Part shown: positions 8,102 to 17,443 of the stretch, in pieces
Layout of the letters: the number at the start of each line of letters is the position of its first letter
Numbering within the stretch: position 1 is the first letter of the stretch
Assembly: GCF_004209755.1 (NCBI RefSeq)
Contig: NZ_CP035913.1
Coordinates: forward strand, 6,882,001-6,946,000
DNA length: 64,000 nucleotides
Direction: 5' to 3'
Source: Pseudoduganella lutea
Lineage (GTDB): Bacteria; Pseudomonadota; Gammaproteobacteria; Burkholderiales; Burkholderiaceae_D
Position numbers and translations under genes: made by a program
The notes under the pieces: generated by a model
Databases searched by the model: none
What the model was told of the DNA's origin: nothing
What the model saw: the letters and a program-made list of their open reading frames with translations, nothing else

Positions 8102-10282
8102 TTACGCGGCGGCCCGGTTCTTCCATTCGAACGTGCGCAGCGCCGCGGCGATCAGGTCCGGCGACAGGCCGAGGGCCCAGCCGGTGCCGATTGCGGCCAG
8201 CACGGCTTCGCGGCATTCGTCCGCGTCGTTCGGCAGGCAGCTGGCCGGCAGTTCCGCCACTTCGTCCGCGCCGATCGCCATTACGAACGAGCCGCCGCGG
8301 CCGAATACCACATGGCCGCCCTCGTTACGGTGCGCAACAAGCGCCGGCGCATCCTCATGCACGGCGTAGAACAGCACGCCGCCATCGCACAGCCGGGCCA
8401 TGTCGGCAACCTGCTCGTCCCCGGCGTTCAGCACGGCCATGCCATCGGGAAGCACCACGTCGACCTGCGTGCGCAGCACGCGGAACATCTGCTCGGGATC
8501 GCTGATATAGAACTCGCCCAGCCTGTCGTGACCGCGCGTGTCGGTGACGACGCCGACCGTGCAGCGGTCATAGGCCAGGCCTTCGCCGAGGACCATGCGG
8601 TTGCCGTTGGCGAATACCGCAGATTCCACGTTCTTGTTCAGCAGCAGGCGCTGGCCGGATTCCCACTCGCTCAGCGGGCCGCGCGCGATCTTGCGCCCGT
8701 TCAGGTAGACGCCTTCCTCGCATGCCACGCCCACGTAGCGGCCGGAGACCTGCAATTGCCATGCCGTGAGCCGTGCGATCAGCGCCGTGTGGCACGTGCC
8801 GGCCACGCCGATGATCGGGATACGCCCCGTTTCGCCCGGGGCGAACATTTCGTCGACGATCGCCGCCCCCACGGGCCGCGGCGTGCCGCCCGGCGCCGGC
8901 TTCAGGTGGGCCAGCAGGCCCGGGCTGGCGTTGACTTCGATGATCGCGCCGCCTTGCTCTTCGAGGGGGCGGGAAATATCCTGCGCCACCAGGTCGATGC
9001 CGGCAATGTCCAGGCCCACGGCGCGCGCCGCCAGCGCCGCCATCTCGGCGACGGCTGGATGCACGAGGTCGGTCACGTCGTTGGCGACGTTGCCGTTGAT
9101 GGCGATGAGCACCTTGCGGCCCGCGTCCGGCACCGAGTCATGCGCGAGACCCTGGCCCTGCAGGACCAGCTGCACTTCCGGCGACGTTTCCGGTTCCACC
9201 GGATTCAGCGGATGTTCCTCGTTCGGCCCGCGGCGCGGGTCGGAATTGATCTGCGCGTCGACCAGCTGCGTGATCGTCGACTGGCCGTCGGCCGTGATCC
9301 ACACGGACTCGCCGCGCGAGGCGGCCACGACCTTGCGGCCGACGACGAGCAGCCGGTGTTCGTCGCCGAGCACGTAACGTTCGACGATCACCGACGAGCT
9401 GTCGCCCCGTTCAAGGGCGATTTGGAAGGCCTTGCGGACATCGGCCTCGTTGGTGAGGTTCAGCGTCACGCCGCGGCCATGGTTGGCGTCGGACGGCTTG
9501 ACCACCACGGGCAAGCCGATGTCCTGCGCCTCTTCCCAGGCTTCGTCTTCGTTGTCGACCAGCGCGCCCTCGGGCACGGGAACGCCGCACGAAGCCAGGA
9601 TGCTCTTGGTCATGTCCTTGTCGCTGGCGATGCCTTCGGCGATCGCGCTGGTATTGTCCGTTTCCGCCGTCCAGATGCGGCGCTGGCGGGCGCCATGGCC
9701 CAGCTGGACCAGGTTGCCGTCGGTCAGGCGGATGTGCGGCACGCCGCGGTCGGTCGCGGCATCGACGATGCTGTTCGTCGACGGACCGAGGCACAGGCGC
9801 TCGACCATATCGGTCAGCCGGTCGACCGTGGCCTGCAGGTCGTAGGGACGGTCTTCGATACAGGCCATCAGCAGGTCGCGGCCGGCGGCCAGCGCGGCGC
9901 GGCCGACGTTTTCCTGGCGGGTGCGGAAGGCCATCTTGTAGATGCCGCTGCCCTCGGCTGTCTGGCGCGTCTGGCCGAAGCCCGTGCGCATGCCGGCAAG
10001 GTTCTGCAGTTCCAGCACGACGTGTTCGAGGATGTGGCCGGCGTAGGTGCCGTCGCGCAGGCGTTCAAAGAAACCGCCATGTTCGCCGACGCCGCAACGG
10101 TGCTCGACCATGCCGGGCAACATCGTGGTCAATCTTTCGTACAAACCAGGGATTGTATTGGAAGGGAAGTTCTCAAGCTCGCCGATATCGAGCCAGGCTT
10201 CGATGACTGGGCGGTAGGTCCAGATGTTCGGGCCGCGCAGGTAAGTTACACGGAGAACGTCGATATCTTTCTTTTTTGTCAT
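8102..10282 (-). CDS. Second cyanophycin synthetase (CphA'-type) with a degenerate Mur-ligase P-loop
   Basis: The 726-residue protein shares the CphA N-terminal domain (VTYLRGPNIWTYRPVIE) and an ATP-grasp domain (VVVKPSDANHGRGVTLNL, IIEVNASPGLLAHL). The Mur-ligase part reads VAGTCHTALIARL where CphA has GTNGKTTT, so the nucleotide-binding lysine and glycine are lost. The protein is also about 130 residues shorter at the C-terminus. Betaproteobacteria are known to carry a second synthetase beside cphA. Cyanobacterial CphA2, also lacking a working C-terminal ATP site, polymerises the beta-Asp-Arg dipeptide. By analogy this copy may work from dipeptide or assist CphA, which is inference. It is first in the cphA operon and divergent from the ABC transporter. 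Confidence 0.93.
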   Translation of the reverse strand: MTKKKDIDVLRVTYLRGPNIWTYRPVIEAWLDIGELENFPSNTIPGLYERLTTMLPGMVEHRCGVGEHGGFFERLRDGTYAGHILEHVVLELQNLAGMRTGFGQTRQTAEGSGIYKMAFRTRQENVGRAALAAGRDLLMACIEDRPYDLQATVDRLTDMVERLCLGPSTNSIVDAATDRGVPHIRLTDGNLVQLGHGARQRRIWTAETDNTSAIAEGIASDKDMTKSILASCGVPVPEGALVDNEDEAWEEAQDIGLPVVVKPSDANHGRGVTLNLTNEADVRKAFQIALERGDSSSVIVERYVLGDEHRLLVVGRKVVAASRGESVWITADGQSTITQLVDAQINSDPRRGPNEEHPLNPVEPETSPEVQLVLQGQGLAHDSVPDAGRKVLIAINGNVANDVTDLVHPAVAEMAALAARAVGLDIAGIDLVAQDISRPLEEQGGAIIEVNASPGLLAHLKPAPGGTPRPVGAAIVDEMFAPGETGRIPIIGVAGTCHTALIARLTAWQLQVSGRYVGVACEEGVYLNGRKIARGPLSEWESGQRLLLNKNVESAVFANGNRMVLGEGLAYDRCTVGVVTDTRGHDRLGEFYISDPEQMFRVLRTQVDVVLPDGMAVLNAGDEQVADMARLCDGGVLFYAVHEDAPALVAHRNEGGHVVFGRGGSFVMAIGADEVAELPASCLPNDADECREAVLAAIGTGWALGLSPDLIAAALRTFEWKNRAAA

Positions 10283-10544
10283 GTTTTTGCTCTAGTACCT
10301 CTTACGGTATACTCAACCCCACTCGAATGCATCGCCACCCACCAGGGTGTTCACGATAAGCGGCTTCCTCTTCCGAATCGTTCCCGAAGAATACAATAAA
10401 TAAAATCCGGGTCCACTCTTCCGTGCGCTAATCGTGTCAGCGCACTGTTAGCCTGAACCGTTACATCCTGATATTTTCCCATCTATTTTACTTTCTTGCC
10501 AAACGGCAAAGCCGCAGGCAGGAATTCACGGAGCAATCCAGACA
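10283..10544. promoter_or_regulatory. Divergent intergenic region between the cyanophycin synthetases and the ABC transporter
   Basis: This 262-bp gap holds no credible ORF. It is more AT-rich than its surroundings and must contain promoters for both directions. A plausible minus-strand -10 lies in GAGTATACC near 10305-10320. No operator or riboswitch was recognised. Divergent placement suggests that synthesis and transport genes share control. Confidence 0.5.
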
Positions 10545-12827
10545 ATGACAAGAACCGATCTTCCCCGTGGGCTGGCCCGCATCGAACTACCGGAACACTG
10601 GCGTTCGGACACGCAACTGCAGCTTGCCTCTGGGGAAAACGTGCAAAGTGCCCTGGAGGTTGACCTCGATTACAAACTGCATTTCGCCAAGGGCATCGTC
10701 GTACTGACGGATCGCCGCATCCTGGCCCGTGCGCCGAACGAAGGCTGGCAAGCCTGGCCTTACCGGCAAGGCATGACGCTGAAGCTGCATGACCATGCCG
10801 GCGTGGGCCACCTCGAACTGTTCGACGAGCATGGCCGGCTGGCCGCGTGGCGCTTCACGCTGGGCCAGAACCTGCACGCCATCAAGCTTTCCGAGCAGTT
10901 TGCGCCGCTGCTCGACGCGGCGCTCACGGGCCAGCCCGTGGTGCGCGCCGAGGAACATGCCTGCCCCACGTGCAAGGCGCCGCTCGAGCCGGACCAGGAC
11001 GAATGCCCGATCTGCACGAAAGTCGTGCACACGCCGCCCTCGACCTGGACCCTGTTCCGGCTGTGGCGGTTTGCGCACCCGTACCGCTGGCCCCTGGCAG
11101 GCGGTTTCACGCTGATGCTGCTGTCCACGGCCGCGCACATGATTCCGCCTTACATCAGCATGCCGCTGATGGACAATGTGCTGATTCCCTACCAGAACGG
11201 CCAGCCGGTCGACACCAGCCTCGTGACGATGTACATGTCCGCGCTGTTCGGCGCCGCGATCCTGGCCTGGCTGCTCGGCTGGGGCAAGACCTATGTGCTG
11301 GCGCTCGTGTCCGAACGCATCGGCGCGGACCTGCGCACGTCCACGTATGAACACCTGCTGCGGCTGTCGCTCGAATACTTCGGCGGCAAGCGCACCGGCG
11401 ACCTGATGGCGCGGATCGGCAGCGAGAGCGATCGCATCTGCGTGTTCCTGTCCCTGCACCTGCTCGATTTCGCCTCCGACTGCCTGATGATCATCATGAC
11501 GGGCGTGATCCTGTTCACGATCGACCCGTGGCTGGCCATGGTCACGCTGGTACCGCTGCCATTCATTGCATGGCTGATCCACCTGGTGCGCGACCGCCTG
11601 CGCACGGGCTTTGAAAAGATCGACCGCGTATGGGGCGAGGTGACGAACGTGCTGGCCGATACGATTCCCGGTATCCGCGTCGTCAAGGCCTTTGCGCAGG
11701 AGACGCGCGAAGCGCACCGTTTCCGCATCGCCAACAAGCACAACCTGGCCGTCAACGACAAGCTGAACAAGGTGTGGTCGCTGTTCTCGCCCACCGTGTC
11801 GTTCCTGACCGAGATCGGCCTGCTGGTCATCTACGTGTTCGGCATCTGGCAGGTCTCGCAGTCGCACGTGACCGTCGGCGTGCTGACGGCGTTCCTCACG
11901 TATTCGACGCGCTTCTACAGCCGCCTCGATTCGATGAGCCGTATCGTTTCCGTCACGCAGAAATCGGCGTCGGCGGCCAAGCGCATCTTCGACATCCTCG
12001 ACCATGTGTCTTCCGTGCCGGAGCCGGCCAACCCCGTCAAGCTGCCCAGGGTGGAAGGCAATATCACGCTGCGCGAAGTCGGCTTCCGCTACGGTAACCG
12101 GGCCGTCAACCGCGGCGTGAACCTGGAGATCAAGGCGGGCGAGATGATCGGTCTGGTCGGCCATTCGGGCTCCGGCAAGTCGACGCTGGTGAACCTGATC
12201 TGCCGCTTCTACGACGTGGCCGAAGGCGCGATCCTGCTCGACGGGGTGGATATCCGCTCGCTGGCCGTCTCCGACTACCGCCGCAATATCGGCCTGGTGC
12301 TGCAGGAGCCCTTCCTGTTCTTCGGCACCATCGCCGAGAACATTGCCTACGGCAAGCCCGATGCGACGCGTGCCGAGATCATGGCCGCGGCCCGCGCGGC
12401 CCATGCGCACGACTTCATCCTGCGCCTGCCGCAAGGCTACGATTCGATGGTGGGCGAACGGGGCCAGGGCCTGTCGGGCGGCGAACGGCAGCGCATCTCG
12501 ATCGCCCGCGCGCTGCTGATCGATCCGCGCATCCTGATCCTGGACGAGGCAACGGCATCGGTGGACTCCGAGACCGAGAAGGAAATCCAGAAAGCGCTGG
12601 ACAACCTGGTGGCCGGCCGCACCACGATCGCCATCGCGCACCGCCTGTCGACGCTGCAGCGTGCGAACCGGCTGGTGGTGATGGACCGCGGCAAGGTGGT
12701 CGAGGAAGGCCCGCACGAAGAACTGATGGCGCAGGAAGGCGCCTATTACCGCCTGTATCAGGCGCAGGCCCGCAACGTCGATACGGACCTGGATGACAAG
12801 GGAGCAGAACGCGATGACGACAACTGA
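10545..12827 (+). CDS. Cyanophycin-associated ABC exporter with N-terminal extra domain and zinc ribbon
   Basis: The 760-residue protein fuses an unusual N-terminus to a half-transporter. Residues 1-130 form a beta-rich domain with IVVLTDRRILARAP, resembling bacterial PH-like domains. Cys140, 143, 154 and 157 (CPTCKAPLEPDQDECPIC) form a zinc ribbon. Six membrane helices occupy about 175-465. The ATPase domain has Walker A GHSGSGKSTL, signature LSGGERQRIS and Walker B ILILDEATASVD. It belongs to the type IV exporter fold of MsbA-like proteins and would work as a dimer. It is divergent from the cyanophycin synthetases and overlaps the DUF1854 gene. Transporters of this type are known from such loci, but the substrate is unknown. 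Confidence 0.9.
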   Translation: MTRTDLPRGLARIELPEHWRSDTQLQLASGENVQSALEVDLDYKLHFAKGIVVLTDRRILARAPNEGWQAWPYRQGMTLKLHDHAGVGHLELFDEHGRLAAWRFTLGQNLHAIKLSEQFAPLLDAALTGQPVVRAEEHACPTCKAPLEPDQDECPICTKVVHTPPSTWTLFRLWRFAHPYRWPLAGGFTLMLLSTAAHMIPPYISMPLMDNVLIPYQNGQPVDTSLVTMYMSALFGAAILAWLLGWGKTYVLALVSERIGADLRTSTYEHLLRLSLEYFGGKRTGDLMARIGSESDRICVFLSLHLLDFASDCLMIIMTGVILFTIDPWLAMVTLVPLPFIAWLIHLVRDRLRTGFEKIDRVWGEVTNVLADTIPGIRVVKAFAQETREAHRFRIANKHNLAVNDKLNKVWSLFSPTVSFLTEIGLLVIYVFGIWQVSQSHVTVGVLTAFLTYSTRFYSRLDSMSRIVSVTQKSASAAKRIFDILDHVSSVPEPANPVKLPRVEGNITLREVGFRYGNRAVNRGVNLEIKAGEMIGLVGHSGSGKSTLVNLICRFYDVAEGAILLDGVDIRSLAVSDYRRNIGLVLQEPFLFFGTIAENIAYGKPDATRAEIMAAARAAHAHDFILRLPQGYDSMVGERGQGLSGGERQRISIARALLIDPRILILDEATASVDSETEKEIQKALDNLVAGRTTIAIAHRLSTLQRANRLVVMDRGKVVEEGPHEELMAQEGAYYRLYQAQARNVDTDLDDKGAERDDDN

Positions 12828-13284
12828 CTTTACGCTCCGGCGCGACCCGTTCGGCCGCCTGACCCTGACCGATGCGAACGGCACGGTGCACGACAACGTG
12901 GCGCCTGTGCGCGCCTTTCCGATCCAGGCGCCGGACGAAGGCCTGGCACTGGTGAACACGGATGGCAAGGAAGTGATCTGGATCGACCGGGTCGAGGACC
13001 TGCCGGCGGAAACGGCCGCCCTGATCCGGGAGGAACTGTCGGGTCGGGAATTCATGCCGGAAATCCGGCGCATCATCGATGTGACAAGCTTTGCCACGCC
13101 GTGCACGTGGACGGTCGACACGGACCGGGGCGCCGCCGATTTCGTGCTGCGTGGCGAAGAGGACATCCGGCGCATTGGCGCCGAAGCCCTCCTCATCTCG
13201 GATACGCACGGCATCCAGTTCCTGGTGCGGAATCAGTACACGCTGGACAAGCACAGCAAGAAGATTCTCGACCGGTTCATGTAA
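12814..13284 (+). CDS. DUF1854 domain protein associated with cyanophycin genes
   Basis: The product is 156 residues when started at MTTTDFTLRRDP. This start is chosen because GGGAGCAG lies just upstream. An ATG at 12793 in the same frame has no ribosome site. It overlaps the end of the ABC transporter gene by 14 bases, indicating translational coupling and probably a shared task. The family shows a beta-strand-rich fold (FPIQAPDEGLALVNTDGKEV) and a charged C-terminal part. It has no signal peptide or membrane segment, so it should be cytosolic. Function is unknown. Linkage to cyanophycin synthetases is the only clue. Confidence 0.85.
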   Translation: MTTTDFTLRRDPFGRLTLTDANGTVHDNVAPVRAFPIQAPDEGLALVNTDGKEVIWIDRVEDLPAETAALIREELSGREFMPEIRRIIDVTSFATPCTWTVDTDRGAADFVLRGEEDIRRIGAEALLISDTHGIQFLVRNQYTLDKHSKKILDRFM

Positions 13285-13313
13285 GGTGCCCGACTGCACC
13301 TACCTCGTTACTT

Positions 13314-13335
13314 CAAGGCGCCTGATCGCGCCTTG
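13314..13335. terminator. Short hairpin between convergent genes
   Basis: CAAGGCGC (13314-13321) pairs with GCGCCTTG (13328-13335) across a 6-base loop. It lies between the DUF1854 stop (13284) and the convergent gene ending at 13341. It has no clear U tract. A 13-base direct repeat (CCTCGTTACTTCA at 13303 and 13336) flanks it, so a small local duplication may have created it. Confidence 0.4.
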
Positions 13336-13340
13336 CCTCG

Positions 13341-14045
13341 TTACTTCAGATAGGGCGCACAGGCGGACAGCTTCTTCGCCGCGCCATCGCACACGGCGCG
13401 GCGGCATTCGACCGCGCCTGACTGGCCGGGGCCCGGGCAGCGCTTGAACACGGCACCGTAACCCTCGGAGCGGGCCGGTCGCGCGGGCGCCTGCTGCATC
13501 GCCTGGACAGGCACGGCCGCGGTGGCGATTGCCGGGGAAGCCGGCGGCGCAGCAGACTCGTCGCCGGAACCGCCCGACGTTTCCACCGTTCCCATTTCCG
13601 CAGCCACCCATTCCGGCAGGTCGCGCAGCACTGCCGCCGGCACGGGCTGGCCGGGCAGGACCAGGGCGGGCAGGCGATCCGCGGACACCGCGGCGGGCGC
13701 CGCCACCACGTCGGGCGCACGATCGGATGGCACCGCAGTTGCGTCATTACCCGACACGGCGGGCAGCGACCTCGCGGCAAGCGAGCTCTCCACATTGGCC
13801 AGGGTGCGGTTCGTCTGCCATGCCTTGGCGGCCCAGACAGCTGCGCCAACGGTGGCGGCCAGCAGCAGCACCGCGCCTGTCCACGCGAGCTTGCGGGAGA
13901 GGGAAGATTGTGCGAAGCCCTCAGATCCTTTCGGCGGGATCGGCTGGTCGAATTCGCTTGGGGGCTGTCCGCCATCGTATCCGCCATCGTGGTGGCTGTC
14001 GCGGCCCGCTTCGCGGGGGGTATCGGGTCGGGTATCGGATTGCAT
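13341..14045 (-). CDS. Membrane-anchored protein with C-terminal four-cysteine motif (paralogue of 17444-18322)
   Basis: I do not recognise the family. Starting at MQSDTRPDTP, the product is 234 residues: a polar, disordered N-terminus (about 1-50), one membrane helix (KLAWTGAVLLLAATVGAAVW), a long Ala/Pro-rich linker, and a C-terminal motif with four cysteines. That motif reads FKRCPGPGQSGAVECRRAVC, followed by a fourth cysteine in SACAPYLK. The same layout and motif occur in the gene at 17444-18322. The single N-terminal helix implies that the C-terminus is periplasmic, where the cysteines could form disulphides. Upstream ATGs at 14096 and 14111 are possible but lack ribosome sites. Confidence 0.65.
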   Translation of the reverse strand: MQSDTRPDTPREAGRDSHHDGGYDGGQPPSEFDQPIPPKGSEGFAQSSLSRKLAWTGAVLLLAATVGAAVWAAKAWQTNRTLANVESSLAARSLPAVSGNDATAVPSDRAPDVVAAPAAVSADRLPALVLPGQPVPAAVLRDLPEWVAAEMGTVETSGGSGDESAAPPASPAIATAAVPVQAMQQAPARPARSEGYGAVFKRCPGPGQSGAVECRRAVCDGAAKKLSACAPYLK

Positions 14046-14161
14046 CGCGCGAGGATACCTCAACTTCGACGAGTTGGCACGTGGTGGCTTGGTCATTGTG
14101 CGGCTGCGCACCGACCGCCCGGCAGTGCCGCGCTACCGTTCGGCATCATCGAGGAGATACC

Positions 14162-16456
14162 ATGAGCGAAAACGTCAAGGTGGAACCGGCGAACATGCCT
14201 GCGGGTGGCTGGGGATCGGTCAAGGAAGTCACCAATATCCTGTTCCATGAGCACGTGCCGCTGAAGGACAGCCGCCTGCTGCTCAAGCAAAACAAGCCGG
14301 ATGGCTACGCCTGCGTGAGCTGCGCATGGGCCAAGCCCGCCAACCCGCACCCTTTTGAATTCTGCGAGAGCGGTGCCAAGGCGACCGCGTGGGAAACCAC
14401 CAGCAAGGCTATCGGCGCCGAGTTCTTCGACCGCCATACGGTCACGGAGCTGGAAAGCTGGAGCGACCATGCGCTCGAAGACCTGGGCCGGCTCACGGTA
14501 CCGCTGCGCTGGGACGCCGCCAGCGACAAGTACCGGCCCATCGACTGGGACACGGCCTTTGCCGAGATCGGCACGGCCCTGCAAGCCTGCGATCGCGACG
14601 GCGTGGTTTTCTACTCGTCGGGCAGAGCCTCGCTGGAGACCTCGTACATGTACCAGCTGTTCGCACGCATGTATGGCAACAACAACTTGCCTGACAGCTC
14701 GAACATGTGCCACGAAAGCACCTCGGTCGGGTTGCAGAAGACAATCGGCGTGGCTGTCGGCACGGTCGGCCTGAACGATTTCGAACATACCGACTGCATC
14801 TTCTTCTTTGGCCAGAACGTGGGCGTGAACAGCCCGCGCATGCTGCACCAGCTGCAGGAAGCGCGCAAGCGCGGCGTGCAGATCATCACGTTCAACCCGC
14901 TGCGCGAACGCGGGCTCGTCAGTTTTACCAACCCGCAATCGCCGCTCGAGATGCTGACCGGGCAGGAAACGCCGATCAGCACCCAGTATCACCAGTTGAA
15001 GCCCGGTGGCGATACGGCCGCCCTGATGGGCCTGTGCAAGGCCGTGCTGGCACAGGACGACGAAGCCCGGGCCGGCGGCGCGCAGCGCGTGCTGGACATG
15101 CCGTTCCTGCAGGAGCACACACACGGCTTCGCGGCATTCGAGCAGGCCGTACGCGACTGTTCCTGGGCGTCGATCGAGGCCGAAGCGGGGCTGACCCGCG
15201 CCGCGATCGAGGCGGCGGCCGACGTGTACTGCAAATCGGCGGCCGTGATGGGCGTCTACGGCATGGGCCTGACCCAGCACCGCCATGGTGTGCAGAACGT
15301 GACGATGCTGGTGAACTTCCTGCTGATGCGCGGGAATATCGGCAAGCCTGGTGCCGGCATCTGCCCTGTGCGCGGGCATTCGAACGTGCAGGGCCAGCGC
15401 ACGGTGGGCATCACGGAAAAGCCGGAGCTGGCGCCGCTCGACAAGCTGAAGGAACAATACGACTTCGAACCGCCCCGCAAGCCCGGCATGAACACGGTGG
15501 AAGCCTGCGAAGCGATCCTGGCCGGCAAGGTGCCCGCTTTCGTGGCACTCGGCGGCAATTTCATCCGCGCGGTGCCGGATACGGTGCGGATGGAGGCGGC
15601 CTGGCGCCAGTTGCCGCTGACGGTACAGGTCTCCACGAAACTCAACCGCAACCACGTTATCCACGGCAAGGCATCGTATGTGCTGCCCTGCCTGGGCCGT
15701 ATCGAAATCGACCGCCAGCGCGGCATTCCACAGTCCGTGTCGGTGGAAGACAGCACCGCGTGCATGCACGGTTCGCGCGGAATGGCCGAGCCCGCCGCCA
15801 CCACCCTGCTCTCCGAGCCTGCCATCGTGGCGGAGCTGGCGAAGGCGACGCTGGCGCCGAATCCCAAAGTGGATTGGGATGCGTGGGTTGCCGACTACAG
15901 CCGGGTCCGGAACGCGATCGAAACCACCTACCCTGCCATCTTCAAGGATTTCAACGAGCGCATGTGGACACCCGGCGGTTTTCGCAAGCCGCTCGGTGCC
16001 GCGGAGCGCGTGTGGGATACGCCCAGCAAGCGCGCCGAATTCACGGTGCCGCAAACGCTGCAGGTCGACGCGGATACCGACAGCCGCGACCCGGCCGCGC
16101 TGCGCCTGTTCACGGTGCGCAGCGATGGCCAGTTCAACACGACCATCTACAGCAACGAGGATCGTTTCCGCGGGATCAGCGGCAGCCGCATGGTGCTGTT
16201 CATGTCGCGCGCCGACATGGCGCGCCAGGGGTTCGCGGAAGGCGATGTGGTGGACCTGGCCACCGCCGTCAGCGACGACGCGCCACGCCAGGTGCGAGGA
16301 CTGTGCGTGGTGGGGTACGACATTCCGGAGGGCAGCGTGGCGGGATACTACCCGGAGTGCAACCCGCTGGTCCCTCTCTGGCACCATGCGCTGGAAAGCA
16401 AGGTGCCGGCCGTGAAATCGGTCGACGTGCTGGTGCGCAAGGCGGCAGCGCATTGA
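14162..16456 (+). CDS. FdhF/YdeP family molybdopterin oxidoreductase
   Basis: This 764-residue protein belongs to the formate-dehydrogenase-like molybdopterin enzymes of the YdeP type. Visible are the N-terminal pair CVSC near residue 44, SSNMCHESTSVGL in the cofactor region, GQNVGVNSPRMLHQLQEA in the guanine-dinucleotide-binding half, and the C-terminal molydopterin-binding domain (FNTTIYSNEDRFRGISGSRM). AGGAG precedes the ATG at 14162. An upstream in-frame extension to 13529 has no support. E. coli YdeP is linked to acid resistance, but the substrate of this family is not firmly known. It stands alone, with no FdhD-like partner nearby. Confidence 0.9.
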   Translation: MSENVKVEPANMPAGGWGSVKEVTNILFHEHVPLKDSRLLLKQNKPDGYACVSCAWAKPANPHPFEFCESGAKATAWETTSKAIGAEFFDRHTVTELESWSDHALEDLGRLTVPLRWDAASDKYRPIDWDTAFAEIGTALQACDRDGVVFYSSGRASLETSYMYQLFARMYGNNNLPDSSNMCHESTSVGLQKTIGVAVGTVGLNDFEHTDCIFFFGQNVGVNSPRMLHQLQEARKRGVQIITFNPLRERGLVSFTNPQSPLEMLTGQETPISTQYHQLKPGGDTAALMGLCKAVLAQDDEARAGGAQRVLDMPFLQEHTHGFAAFEQAVRDCSWASIEAEAGLTRAAIEAAADVYCKSAAVMGVYGMGLTQHRHGVQNVTMLVNFLLMRGNIGKPGAGICPVRGHSNVQGQRTVGITEKPELAPLDKLKEQYDFEPPRKPGMNTVEACEAILAGKVPAFVALGGNFIRAVPDTVRMEAAWRQLPLTVQVSTKLNRNHVIHGKASYVLPCLGRIEIDRQRGIPQSVSVEDSTACMHGSRGMAEPAATTLLSEPAIVAELAKATLAPNPKVDWDAWVADYSRVRNAIETTYPAIFKDFNERMWTPGGFRKPLGAAERVWDTPSKRAEFTVPQTLQVDADTDSRDPAALRLFTVRSDGQFNTTIYSNEDRFRGISGSRMVLFMSRADMARQGFAEGDVVDLATAVSDDAPRQVRGLCVVGYDIPEGSVAGYYPECNPLVPLWHHALESKVPAVKSVDVLVRKAAAH

Positions 16457-16730
16457 TGGGCGTCCACCCGACAATGCGTGACCGTTGAGGTTCCACAGAA
16501 AAGCCGCAGGTTTGCCAGGTTGACAAATGATGCGCGGGGTCTAGTCTGGAGTGTAGCGTGGCGTGACTATCAGATCGGGTCGGCGCTTAGTTTGAGCCTG
16601 GGTTGATCCTGGGTTGATCCCGAGCTGATCCTGAGCAGGTTCGGTCCCAAGCAGGTTCGGTCCCGAACGTGCCAGGTCGTCCTGTCCAGGCTTTCATCGT
16701 CCGACTTCCCCCTGACAACCTGGAGTGATC

Positions 16731-17308
16731 ATGCTTGCACCTGTGATGACTGGATTCTTCACGCGACGGCTCGCAACAAGGGCCGGGCCACGGCGCTTGC
16801 CGCGCTGCTGGCCGGACCGGCGTTCGCCGAAACCCAATCCGTTTTCTACGGCAACCTGATGGGTAGTGCCGTCGTCGCGCAGCCGCTCGGGCCCGGCGAC
16901 AACCTGTTCATCGACACCTTCGTCAGCAGCCAGGGGCTTCTGACCCAGAGCACAACCTTTACACTCAGCGACTATGCCGACTTCAACGGCCTCGCCGGCT
17001 GGATCATCGATACTGCCGATGGCCAGGGCCCGCGGCTGGTCGGCGTCAATATCGATATTCTCGACAATTCGTCGACCGTGGTCGCCAGCGATGATTTCGC
17101 CGGCGTATTGGGCGGTTTTGCGCACTCGAGCTTCCTGGGCAGCCTGGGCCCGGGCACCTACACACTGATCGCAACCGGCAACGCGGTGCGCGATGCTTCG
17201 CTCGACATATCGCTGTCGTTCACCCAACCGGTTCCGGAGCCGGCAACGTACGGGATGCTGATCGGCGGCCTGGGCGTGTTGGGCTTGCTGGCACGACGGC
17301 GGCCCTGA
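16731..17308 (+). pseudogene. PEP-CTERM sorted protein with a frame disruption in its signal peptide
   Basis: The body of the protein (from 16859 or earlier) ends in VPEPATYGMLIGGLGVLGLLARRR, a PEP-CTERM sorting signal recognised by exosortase. The preceding part, FTLSDYADFNG, suits small FxDxF-type PEP-CTERM proteins. A signal-peptide core (ATALAALLAGPAFA) lies in the same frame but has no start codon. The only ATG with a good ribosome site (CTGGAG, then ATG 16731) is in another frame and encodes MLAPVMTGFFTRRL. Adding one base near 16775 would join the two into a normal signal peptide. Either a base is missing in the assembly or the gene is inactivated. The sequence must be checked to decide. 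Confidence 0.7.
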
Positions 17309-17443
17309 GGCGCCTGGCGGCCTCCGGCCGATGAGGCGTTCCGGCATGTGCAAGGTGCGGAACCTTGGCTGACGGCGGCAGCATCCAGACAGCGAAATCT
17401 GCGGTATGGCGTTAGGGCGTCATGGCTCCGTGGCGGCAGGACG

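Noticed and set aside
8312..10399. 695-codon plus-strand frame opposite the second cyanophycin synthetase
   Set aside because: Same shadow effect. The minus strand has conserved ATP-grasp sequence.
10587..13214. 875-codon minus-strand frame opposite the ABC transporter
   Set aside because: Low-complexity His/Arg/Gln composition and no domain. The plus strand has Walker and signature motifs.
14093..16474. 793-codon minus-strand frame opposite the molybdopterin oxidoreductase
   Set aside because: Antisense shadow. No ribosome site or motif.
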